A stretch of DNA of 44,504 bases from Methanobacteriota archaeon (GTDB lineage: Archaea > Thermoplasmatota > Poseidoniia > Poseidoniales > Poseidoniaceae). The translations under genes were made by a program, and so were the position numbers. This document shows, piece by piece, positions 1-8,448 of the stretch. The stretch spans positions 14,965 to 59,468 of the forward strand of contig PBMS01000008.1 of NCBI GenBank assembly GCA_002722695.1. The letters run 5' to 3'. The notes under the pieces are model-generated. The model had not been told where the DNA came from. It saw only the letters and a program-made list of their open reading frames with translations, and ran no database searches. How positions within the stretch are numbered: position 1 is the first letter of the stretch; every line of letters begins with the position of its first letter.

Positions 1-3000
1 AGGTCGAACTCCATCAGTAGGCTGCTTTGGCCGGTACCCAGAGCGTTGACGCCCAACACCATCGTGTTGGATGCGCCACGGTTGACGGTGGCGTTCGAAT
101 CAATTTCGACATCCTTCACGGTCGGAAGCAAGCCGGTCGCTTCGAAAATGGAGCCACGTGAGAGATTGAGCGTCTGATTCCCGTCGCCGTCATCGCTGCC
201 CTGATCAACGGGCACACGCAATTTTTGCGTTGCTGACCATTCACCGATTCGGTCGCCCTGATCGGCCCTGAAACGCCAGTGTTGCCAGAGGTCGCCTTTC
301 AGAAGAACCGAATCCGTGTACGTGTTGTTGGTCATGTCGATGGTGTCGTTGCCCAACAAACCGGCGTTGATGTCATCGGAAGTCCAGCAGAGCGTATTGC
401 TGCTCAGGAACCACGGGTCGTCGCTGCCGCACGCTGCGATTCGTGTGTGGTTGGAATAGGAGAGGTTCCACGTGTAGTCCGTGCTGTTCAAACCGGACGG
501 TCGAGGCTTTGTGAGATCCCAAAGCGTTGAGCCGTCCGCAGGTGTGAGGCCTGTCGGCTGACTGGGGGTCCACGCCGTTGTGGTCCGGTAGGTCAGATTG
601 AGGCGGGGACGGACGTCAACCAACGCCGCCTCGCTGGACGAGAACTGGACTCGACCTTCCACGTTGTTGGGTCCGTCAACCGGGAAAAGAACGACGTCGA
701 GGGTGGCCGAGTTTTGAGCCAGAGCGTGCTGAACAAGACCCGTGACGTTGAACGCCACCGTACCGGTGGTGTTGACCCATTGAGCGGGGTTGAACGGAAC
801 GTCAAAGTCGTCCCCTGAGAAAGGACCGCCTGAGGCCCAGGATGACGTGTTGCCCGACGGGTAAGCGTACACCGATGATTCGGTCCACGCCGATGTGGAT
901 TCACCGACTGCAATGAGCGTGTCCTCGAACACGTCGATGGTGCTGAGCTCCAGACTGGCGTTCACAACTTCGTAGGTTCCGGGCAGAGGAAGACCGCTGA
1001 AATCCATGTTCATCAAGGCGATGGAAAACAGGTTGGGATTGCTCGTTGACACTTGGCTTCGCCCAACATAAAGCGAGGACGATGAACCGGTGTTGGCGTA
1101 TATGTTGCCCGTGTCGAGGTAGGTGTCTTCGGTCACCGTTGGGTAGCCCATCGACGTCACGATGGAACCTTCCTGAACGGACAGGGTGGCGTGAGTGGCG
1201 TTGATCTCTTCACCCACATCGTTGGGCAAGTAGAACAGTGTGGATGCGCTTCGTGGACCAAGCATGCCGTTGTTCATGGGTTGAACCATCCAGCGAATCT
1301 CTTGTGCGAAATCCAACTCTTGGGGCGGAGTGAAAGTTTGGTTGGTGATGTCAAACGCTGCGGAAAGGACCCTCGAATCGTAGGTGTACAGACCGGCCAT
1401 GTCGTTGTTGGCGTCGGCTTGGATGAACACTCGCCACCCCGTGGGCACCACGGTTCCGCTGTAAGACCAGCTGAAGGTGGGCGAGCGGTCGGCCACAACT
1501 GCGTGGGAGGTTGAATTCCACACGATGGCGTTGTTGCTCGGGCCTGTGTTCACGCCGCTCACTGCGGGTGTCGAGACGGTGCCGTCCTCCCACGTCAGCG
1601 TGAGGTAGGGCCGTTCGCTCGCACTTCCACCGGTGGAGGTGAACGTGATCTCATCGGTCGTTTGTGTTGACGTGTAGACCATGAGAGAGACGTGGTTTTG
1701 GCCTGCGGCGAGAGCGGCCTGGACGGATTCGGTCACATCAAAATCCATCCAATCGTCGGCAACGCTGGACACCAGGTCGACCACCACACCGATGTCGGAG
1801 CCGACGGCTCGTCCACCCTGTTGAGACCACGCGTTCACGCCGTCGTACGTGGTGGCGTTTGCACCGGTCGTCCACGGTCGAAGAACGGGACGTATCGCCA
1901 CCGGCTCGTCCTCGACCGAGCCGTATTCGGCGAACAAGCTGAGTTCGGCGCCTGTGACGCGAGCGCCAGCGGGCTGGGGCACCTCGGCCAGAGGAATGCG
2001 AATGAGGGCTGCGGATTGGTAGCCGGTGGAAAGTTCGCCGACCCTGAGGGTGGTGGAATTTTCGTTTGTACCATCGGAACCCGTTCCGTTCTCGACGATG
2101 TAGGTGTCGACGAGGTGAGGCGTGTTGAGGTGAGGCAGTGCTCCATGGTGTCGCAATTCAACCGAGGCCTTGGTGGAATTGAACACGACGGTGTTCAAAT
2201 CGGGCAACTGGAAATGGTAGGCAGAGGTCCAGTTTCCAATTTGGTTGGTGGCGGAGACGGCACGAACGCGCCAGTACCACGTCTCACCCTCGTCCAAATC
2301 GGATTGCAACGTGAACGACTTGTTGGTGACGTCGAAGCCCGCATCGTTCCACGACGCATAGGTCAGTGCACCGACGGAGGAGAAATCCGCCTGCGTGTCG
2401 AGCTGGACAATGTAGCCCGCCAGCGCCATCTGATTGTTGAACGACCAGGTAAGTTCAGGCCGTGCAACAGGGGTCAGGTCAACGCCGGAGCCGATGGACC
2501 ACGAACCGTTGACCGGTGTTAACAAGGAAGGGTCGGCTGGAAGAGCGTCGGAGCCCGGCACGTAGACGAAGGTGAGTTCAGGTCGGCTGGACATCGAGTC
2601 CTCAGCCGTGCTGAGATAGGCGGTACGAGCACCGCCTGAACCGGCCCCGAGGACCCCGACAATGAAGTCCACACGGCGATCTTCTCGCATCGCATTCTGC
2701 ACCGCAAGGGTGACGTTCCACTCCACGCTGTCGCCTTCAGAAAACGACGAGCCTACCGAAACGCTGTCCAGCAACGAGCCGCGTTCGCTGCCCTTTGCGC
2801 CTGCTGTGGCCCACGAGTTTGAGCCGTCGTAGCTGGACCACGTGGCGTCCTCTGCGTTCCAGTCGTTCTGATTGCTCTCCCAAACGCCGATGATCGGTGT
2901 TCCAAAGGTCGTTGACGTCAACGACATTGAGAGATGGGCGGATTCAACGGCGTATCCGTCGGGCAGCAGATTCGAGACGAGGTTGCAGCCCATGAGACCG

Positions 3001-5201
3001 GTGACCTCGCCGCCAAAGTTGCTGTACGCCACGGTCATTTCCGAATCACCATCGAAGTTGTCGTTGCTGGCTGAGCTGTCGATGTAGGTGTCCATGCACT
3101 CGGGGTATTGGTTGTCTTGCGAGCCGTTCCCGTGCTTGAGGCGGAATTCGTAGCGATCGTCGCCGAGGTACGTGCTCTCGAGCTGCGAAACCAGGAAACT
3201 TGAGGCCACCCACGAGCCGTAGTGCCCATCGCTGTCCACCGTCGCCATGCGCCAGAAGTACATGTTTCCGACCTCCAGGGTGTTGCTGCCCGTCATGGCC
3301 AGCGTTCCGTCTGTGGGGTTGAAATCGCTGTCCACACGAGTGTCGACGCGCATCTCTCGCAGGCGGAAATCTTCGTCGGTGGCCAACTCAAAGACGATGT
3401 CGTCACCTGAGGAAGGTTGCGTCCAGTTCAGCGACGGTTGGGTGTTGCCCGAGAGGTTGTCCCCGGTTTGGTTCCACACTGCGAGACCGTCAGCGGGGGC
3501 CGTGAGGCTCACGGCGTTGGGCGCCGTTCCGCTGCCCCACTCGTAAGTGATGGAAAAAGAGGGGGCGTCGCTGGGGTTGCTGGTCTCGCTGGAATGGAAA
3601 AACACACCCTCGTTGTTTGTGTACGATTCGAATTTACCGCGAACCGCCATCATCAGGTCGAGGGGTGCTTCATCACCGGCGTCGAGGTAGTTTTGGACGG
3701 CGTGGACAAGGTCAAAGGTGAAGCTGTTACTGGTCTGGTCGCCGTTGGCCAACGCGACCGTAGCGGTACCGTTTGATCGGCCACCATCGTACCACTGCAC
3801 GCCGTCGAGAGACATACGGTTCCAGGTCACTTCGTTTTCGGACCACAGACCCGAGTCGTCCATGCCGTGAATCGAAACCACCGGGCTTCCGGAATACGAC
3901 GAGCGCGTGAGTTTCAGGTCGGCGCTGAGGACGGTCAGATTGTCGTGGAGGCCAAGTTGATTGAGCGAGGTACGGAAGTGAATCAAGCGCTCTTTGTTGG
4001 ACGTCATGCTCGATTCCAACAGCATGTCGTCCCCGTAACTGAGTGTTTTTCGGGTTTCGTTCACGAACGTGTCCTGCAGGAAATCGTGTTCCAATCCCGT
4101 GTCGGTTGGACCCATCGTCATGGTGGCGGTGCCGTCGCCGTTGTCAACCACGTCAAGGTTCGGCAAAAGGAAACTGGTCGAGGCCCAAGCGCCCCACTGG
4201 TCGTTGGCGTCAACCGAACGAATGCGCATGTGCATGGTGGTCCCGTTGTCCATCGCCAGCGTGGACGGAAGATTGTACGTCCCCGAAGTGCCGCTGGAGG
4301 CAAAGGACGACCACAACGTGGAGAAGTGCCAGGCGAGGTCGGACGATGAGCGCCAGTCCTCGCTGTTGCTCAACTGAATCTCAACGTCGGTACCGTTGTT
4401 CATGGCGTAGGAAATCGATGGGGTCGTGACCGGTTTGAGGAAGAAATCAGCTTCCATCCAGGGCGCTCCGTCAGCGACGGGCAGATTCGGGAGGACGCTT
4501 GATCCGCTTGTCGCAGCGGTGCCGGTGGTGGCGTCGATGACCAGCCTAGGTCGGTCGGCAGCAACGATCGACTCGGACATGGCGCAGTTGTACTCTGCGC
4601 CGTAAGACGCCACGATCACCGAAAGATGGGACGCACTTGAGCGAGATGCTTGCTGGGCCAGAGAGGTGACGTTCAGCGACAACGTACCGTTGCCAATCAG
4701 CGATGTTGTGGGTTCCCAAGCCCCTCGATCCGTGACCCCTTCGGCACCGGCGACATCCCAAAGTTGGTTGTTCTCGAAGACGTTCCAAGAAGCAAACGAT
4801 CCGTTCCAAACCTCCTTCATTTCAGCGACGTACGCCTTCAATTCTGGGGCTCCGAGGATCTCCGTGGTGCACTGCAGTTCAATGCTGGCCTCGTGGATGG
4901 TGTCGCTCTGAGTAAAATTCATCGGGAATCGCAAAAGAATCCGAGATTGCTGCCCAAGTCCGTCGGCGAGTGTTCCCGAATCCGATGTGTTGTAGGTTGA
5001 CGAGGGATCAGCTTCTGATAGGTGGGTATCGGCGTGAACCGAATGATACGACGTGGCACGATGAACCGGATTGTCCTCGTCCAATTCCGACCAACCCTCC
5101 AGCGTCTGGGGCAAGGAAAGGTCGGCGAAAATAAACATCAAAGCAAGCAAAATCGCCGTGGCTTGGGGACGAAGAAATCGTACGCTACGCATGGGACTCA
5201 T
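1..5201 (-). CDS. Giant secreted surface protein with tandem DNRLRE-like plus Fn3-like repeats (C-terminus truncated by window edge)
   Basis: Translated by eye from the minus strand. ATG at 5201 (or in-frame ATG at 5192): MSPMRSVRFLRPQATAILLALMFIFADLSLPQTLEGWSELDEDNPVH..., a signal-peptide-like start. The frame reaches the left edge (...GVNALGTGQSSLLMEFDL) and both ends are in the same frame; I saw no stop. Recurrent 'DTYxx...L.VG' starts and 'P.L.P.dGs..w....P...W' Fn3-like segments. The ORF track omits it because no stop lies in the window. Confidence 0.85.
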   Translation of the reverse strand, partial: MSPMRSVRFLRPQATAILLALMFIFADLSLPQTLEGWSELDEDNPVHRATSYHSVHADTHLSEADPSSTYNTSDSGTLADGLGQQSRILLRFPMNFTQSDTIHEASIELQCTTEILGAPELKAYVAEMKEVWNGSFASWNVFENNQLWDVAGAEGVTDRGAWEPTTSLIGNGTLSLNVTSLAQQASRSSASHLSVIVASYGAEYNCAMSESIVAADRPRLVIDATTGTAATSGSSVLPNLPVADGAPWMEADFFLKPVTTPSISYAMNNGTDVEIQLSNSEDWRSSSDLAWHFSTLWSSFASSGTSGTYNLPSTLAMDNGTTMHMRIRSVDANDQWGAWASTSFLLPNLDVVDNGDGTATMTMGPTDTGLEHDFLQDTFVNETRKTLSYGDDMLLESSMTSNKERLIHFRTSLNQLGLHDNLTVLSADLKLTRSSYSGSPVVSIHGMDDSGLWSENEVTWNRMSLDGVQWYDGGRSNGTATVALANGDQTSNSFTFDLVHAVQNYLDAGDEAPLDLMMAVRGKFESYTNNEGVFFHSSETSNPSDAPSFSITYEWGSGTAPNAVSLTAPADGLAVWNQTGDNLSGNTQPSLNWTQPSSGDDIVFELATDEDFRLREMRVDTRVDSDFNPTDGTLAMTGSNTLEVGNMYFWRMATVDSDGHYGSWVASSFLVSQLESTYLGDDRYEFRLKHGNGSQDNQYPECMDTYIDSSASNDNFDGDSEMTVAYSNFGGEVTGLMGCNLVSNLLPDGYAVESAHLSMSLTSTTFGTPIIGVWESNQNDWNAEDATWSSYDGSNSWATAGAKGSERGSLLDSVSVGSSFSEGDSVEWNVTLAVQNAMREDRRVDFIVGVLGAGSGGARTAYLSTAEDSMSSRPELTFVYVPGSDALPADPSLLTPVNGSWSIGSGVDLTPVARPELTWSFNNQMALAGYIVQLDTQADFSSVGALTYASWNDAGFDVTNKSFTLQSDLDEGETWYWRVRAVSATNQIGNWTSAYHFQLPDLNTVVFNSTKASVELRHHGALPHLNTPHLVDTYIVENGTGSDGTNENSTTLRVGELSTGYQSAALIRIPLAEVPQPAGARVTGAELSLFAEYGSVEDEPVAIRPVLRPWTTGANATTYDGVNAWSQQGGRAVGSDIGVVVDLVSSVADDWMDFDVTESVQAALAAGQNHVSLMVYTSTQTTDEITFTSTGGSASERPYLTLTWEDGTVSTPAVSGVNTGPSNNAIVWNSTSHAVVADRSPTFSWSYSGTVVPTGWRVFIQADANNDMAGLYTYDSRVLSAAFDITNQTFTPPQELDFAQEIRWMVQPMNNGMLGPRSASTLFYLPNDVGEEINATHATLSVQEGSIVTSMGYPTVTEDTYLDTGNIYANTGSSSSLYVGRSQVSTSNPNLFSIALMNMDFSGLPLPGTYEVVNASLELSTIDVFEDTLIAVGESTSAWTESSVYAYPSGNTSSWASGGPFSGDDFDVPFNPAQWVNTTGTVAFNVTGLVQHALAQNSATLDVVLFPVDGPNNVEGRVQFSSSEAALVDVRPRLNLTYRTTTAWTPSQPTGLTPADGSTLWDLTKPRPSGLNSTDYTWNLSYSNHTRIAACGSDDPWFLSSNTLCWTSDDINAGLLGNDTIDMTNNTYTDSVLLKGDLWQHWRFRADQGDRIGEWSATQKLRVPVDQGSDDGDGNQTLNLSRGSIFEATGLLPTVKDVEIDSNATVNRGASNTMVLGVNALGTGQSSLLMEFD

Positions 5202-5285
5202 CCCTTACACCACTCCCCGATATAGGGACTTTTCCCTTAGCGGCGCTGAGGGGCCTCCTTTGAAGTTCCGCAGATGCGGGTAAAA

Positions 5286-5313
5286 ATCAACATTGAGCCA
5301 TCCCAATGTTGAT
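5286..5313. promoter_or_regulatory. Perfect 10-bp inverted repeat (8-nt spacer) upstream of rfcS
   Basis: atcaacattg (5286-5295) - agccatcc - caatgttgat (5304-5313); lies 28-55 nt before the rfcS ATG at 5341. Confidence 0.55.
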
Positions 5314-5340
5314 GGAGGCTCGTCGGTGACAAGCCAACGC

Positions 5341-6297
5341 ATGAGCGAACTCTGGGTGGAGAAACATCGACCCCAGACGGTCGCTCAAATCCGAGGCCAA
5401 GCGGCCGTGGTTCAACGGCTGGGAACCTACGCTGGAAACAAGAATTTCCCTCATCTGTTGTTTGCAGGCCCGCCGGGCACCGGAAAAACGACGGCCGCCA
5501 TGGCGTTGACCAAGGACATTTTCGGGGCCGATTTCCGACAAAACCTCCTCGAAATGAACGCTTCTGACGAACGCAAATTGGAGAGCATTCGGACCAAAGT
5601 AAAGCAGTTTGCACGGACGCAACCCTACGGCGGTGCTGCATTCAAAATCATCTTTCTGGACGAAGCTGACGCTCTGACCAACGACGCCCAAGGTGCTCTT
5701 CGTCGAATCATGGAGCAGTATGCGGAAACGTGCCGATTCATCCTGTCGTGCAATTACTCATCCAAGATCATCGAGCCCATCCAGTCGCGTTGTGCAGTGT
5801 TCCGCTTTCGTCCGTTGTCCGACGCCGACGTCGCCTCCCAAGTCGCCCACGTGGCCGGGTTGGAAGGACTCACGCTGGGCGATGGAGCGGTTGAGGCGTT
5901 GACGCGCATCTCACAAGGCGATCTCAGGAAAGCGCTCACGGCGTTGCAAGTCGCTGCAGCCCTGAACGCCACGGTCAGTCGAGAACTCGTCTACGAAACC
6001 TCAGCCACCGCACCGCCCGAGGCCTTGCACCAGTACCTCATGGCCTGCCGGGACGATGGCTTCCACGTCGCGCGTCGACGTCTGAGGGAACTCCTTGACC
6101 AGTTCGGACTTGCAGGCACCGACTTTGTGAATCAACTTCACCGTGAACTCTACAGCGCCGATTTTCTTGATGAGCGTTCAAAACTCGCCCTAACGGAATG
6201 GATGGCGGAGATCGATTATCGCTTGGTGGAAGGGGGCGGAGAGCAAATCCAGTTGGACGCCCTAACGGCTCAAATCGTTCAACATCTCCGGGCTTGA
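5341..6297 (+). CDS. rfcS: Replication factor C small subunit (clamp loader AAA+ ATPase)
   Basis: MSELWVEKHRPQTVAQIRGQ...; Walker A GPPGTGKTT, Walker B FLDEAD, SRC motif (IQSRCAVFRF). The ATG at 5341 fits the family N-terminus better than the TTG at 5293 used in the ORF track. Confidence 0.95.
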   Translation: MSELWVEKHRPQTVAQIRGQAAVVQRLGTYAGNKNFPHLLFAGPPGTGKTTAAMALTKDIFGADFRQNLLEMNASDERKLESIRTKVKQFARTQPYGGAAFKIIFLDEADALTNDAQGALRRIMEQYAETCRFILSCNYSSKIIEPIQSRCAVFRFRPLSDADVASQVAHVAGLEGLTLGDGAVEALTRISQGDLRKALTALQVAAALNATVSRELVYETSATAPPEALHQYLMACRDDGFHVARRRLRELLDQFGLAGTDFVNQLHRELYSADFLDERSKLALTEWMAEIDYRLVEGGGEQIQLDALTAQIVQHLRA

Positions 6298-6344
6298 TTC
6301 ACTTTCAGTTTGCGTTAACGGGCCTACCAAACGTAGCAGTAGGT

Positions 6345-6539
6345 ATGAACCGTGGCATCACCATGACCACCGTGCTTGCCCAGGTTGAAGATGCGTTGTG
6401 TTGGACGATTTTAGCGCCGGTGGTCCGTGCCCGCCGCCGTCGAGTTGAGCGACGTGTTTCCCAAGAACTCCACGACCGTGAGCGCATCGACCGAGTGCTC
6501 AACGAAATCGTGGAAAATCACGCTGATTTACTCTGCTGA
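6345..6539 (+). CDS. Small hypothetical protein (64 aa)
   Basis: MNRGITMTTVLAQVEDALCWTILAPVVRARRRRVERRVSQELHDRERIDRVLNEIVENHADLLC; in-frame segment of ORF 6198..6539 lying in the gap after rfcS; 12 bp convergent overlap with the next gene. Confidence 0.4.
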   Translation: MNRGITMTTVLAQVEDALCWTILAPVVRARRRRVERRVSQELHDRERIDRVLNEIVENHADLLC

Positions 6540-7442
6540 GGCCGCTGGGGGATTGACCGAAAAGGTCCATGTGTAGGTGCGAGTGTTCTCCCAAGGATCA
6601 CCTTGCTCAACGATTTCCACAACGATGGTGTGTTCGCCCGCTGCAAGACCATCACCGAGGAAAACAGCGAACGGTAGGTCCAAGTCAGCGTGAGGAAGGA
6701 GAATCGGTGCTGATTTGTTTTCGGCGGTCCGCCACGTACCGACGTCGCTGCCGTGTTCATCCCAGAACGACGGGTCGGATTCAATGACTTGGTCGGTGTT
6801 TTGGAAACTGTGCAGGATGGTCACGTTGGCACCGGTGTGGTCCACGTTGTCAGCCAGCCCAAACAGAACCCAAGCACCACCCACAATGCGCTCACCGCTT
6901 TCAAGGGTCCACTCGTTTTCAGAACCACTGACCTCGTCAGCAAAGGTGTAGTTGCCGTTGTGCTCAATGACAACGCCCCATTCGTTCGCAAGTTGGGGTG
7001 CAACGATGTCACCAAACGGAGGGTTGACCACCAGAAACGAGAGTGAAAGGAAGGTGAACGTGTAGAGAAAAAAGGCCCGAAACCATGTGCCTTTGGTGTA
7101 GTGTTCTTTGAATCGTTCCGGCATGATCATGCGGTGCAGTTGGGGAATCAGAATGAGCATGCTCAACGGAAGGATGTAGAGAACGTCGGTTTTGTCAAGG
7201 GTGGTGGAGGGCATCAGAATGTACCTCATCATGGCCGTGACGACCACTGCGTAGAGGATCACCAACCACATCGAGGCGGTGTCGGCTCGTTCCTTGACGT
7301 GGTACTTTACCGGGTCGAACGGTTCGATACCGAGGTCGGCACCCGAACGTCGCTTCTTTCTCTCTGCATTCTTTGCCCCATCCCGTTTTGAACGCTCGGC
7401 TTGCGCCGCCGCCATGGCCGTTTTGAGGTCCACCATAGCCAA
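6528..7442 (-). CDS. Hypothetical membrane protein (charged cytoplasmic N-terminus, about three TM segments, extracytoplasmic C-terminal domain)
   Basis: 304 aa ORF with hydrophobic segments WLVILYAVVVTAMMRYIL, VLYILPLSMLILIPQL and AFFLYTFTFLSLSFLVV. Confidence 0.8.
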   Translation of the reverse strand: MAMVDLKTAMAAAQAERSKRDGAKNAERKKRRSGADLGIEPFDPVKYHVKERADTASMWLVILYAVVVTAMMRYILMPSTTLDKTDVLYILPLSMLILIPQLHRMIMPERFKEHYTKGTWFRAFFLYTFTFLSLSFLVVNPPFGDIVAPQLANEWGVVIEHNGNYTFADEVSGSENEWTLESGERIVGGAWVLFGLADNVDHTGANVTILHSFQNTDQVIESDPSFWDEHGSDVGTWRTAENKSAPILLPHADLDLPFAVFLGDGLAAGEHTIVVEIVEQGDPWENTRTYTWTFSVNPPAASAE

Positions 7443-7558
7443 TCCTGAGCCGAACAGGTGTTAGAACACATCGGTCGGTCTCCCCTGAATGTGGGAGGGT
7501 CTTGTTCAGCGCTAACCTCCGATTTCTTCAAAGAGGGCATGGCTCACCGTCTGTGTAG

Positions 7559-7688
7559 GCCGGGGTGGCGTAGTTGGTAGCGCGTCGGACTCATAGGGCA
7601 GCCTCCAAGGCGATCGTATGACGTGCAAGCCCCTTGTGGTGTCTGAGACATCCGAAGGTCGCGGGTTCGAGCCCCGCTCCCGGCACCA
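7559..7688 (+). tRNA. Elongator tRNA-Met(CAT) with a 54-nt canonical archaeal intron (7596-7649) and encoded CCA
   Basis: Acceptor GCCGGGG/TCCCGGC, anticodon stem TCGGA/TCCGA, loop CTCATA^intron^A (position 37/38), T-arm GCGGG-TTCGAGC-CCCGC, 3' end ACCA. Confidence 0.9.
7596..7649 (+). other. tRNA intron (bulge-helix-bulge type, position 37/38)
   Basis: Removing gggcagcctcc...gtctgagac restores a 7-nt CTCATAA anticodon loop on a 5-bp stem. Confidence 0.8.
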
Positions 7689-7746
7689 CCCTGCTGCGTC
7701 AAAGTGAACACTATAAGAGACCGAATCGTGGGCCATTCGAGGCATC

Positions 7747-8439
7747 ATGGCAGAACCCTTGCTCCAGATGGAAGGCATCGAACGGCACTACGAAACCCCG
7801 GCTGGCGTGGTCAAGGCGCTCGACGGTGTGAGCTTTGAAATCCACGAAGGAGAGCGCGTGATTCTCCTCGGCCCGTCCGGGTCGGGCAAGACCACGCTGC
7901 TCAATTGCCTCTCAGCCCTCGACAGCCCAACGGGCGGTAACTATCGATTTCAGGGGAGCGATGTCCCCCGGTCCCATTCCGAGAACATGACCTCGTTTCG
8001 AAGGGACAACATCGGCTATGTCTTCCAATTTTTCAACCTCCTGCAAGACCTGACGGTGCTTGAAAACATCTTGCTGATTCAGGAGCTTGCAGGTAAGAAA
8101 GACCCCGCTCGAGCCAAAGAACTCCTCAATCTGGTTGGACTGGAAGCCGAAGTGGACCGTTTTCCCGGGGAGGTCAGCGGTGGACAACAGCAACGCGTTG
8201 CCATCGCTCGAAGCATCGCCAAGCGACCTAAACTTCTGCTGGGGGACGAATTGACCGGAAATCTCGACACCGAAACGTCCCAAAAGGTGATGACTGCGCT
8301 GGTGGAAGCCTGCGAACAAGAAAACATCACCTCGGTCTTTGTCACTCACGACGAGGGGCTCATTCGCTACGCGACCCGGGTGATTCGAATCGACAGCGGC
8401 GCCATCGTTTCCGATGAACGCGTTGATGCAGAGCAGTGA
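7747..8439 (+). CDS. ABC transporter ATP-binding protein, LolD/MacB type
   Basis: Walker A GPSGSGKTT, signature VSGGQQQRVAIARS, Walker B LLLGDELTGNLD. Confidence 0.93.
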   Translation: MAEPLLQMEGIERHYETPAGVVKALDGVSFEIHEGERVILLGPSGSGKTTLLNCLSALDSPTGGNYRFQGSDVPRSHSENMTSFRRDNIGYVFQFFNLLQDLTVLENILLIQELAGKKDPARAKELLNLVGLEAEVDRFPGEVSGGQQQRVAIARSIAKRPKLLLGDELTGNLDTETSQKVMTALVEACEQENITSVFVTHDEGLIRYATRVIRIDSGAIVSDERVDAEQ

Positions 8440-8448
8440 GGCGGGACC

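Noticed and set aside
1692-2522. 276-aa plus-strand ORF
   Set aside because: Codon-aligned antisense of the large minus-strand repeat protein; composition is low-information (VGG/RRG-rich) and the minus frame gives a coherent signal peptide and repeats.
5293-5340. TTG-initiated N-terminal extension of rfcS
   Set aside because: The extension MSHPNVDGGSSVTSQR does not look like RfcS, and the ATG at 5341 gives the canonical MSELWVEKHRP start; the region contains the inverted repeat instead.
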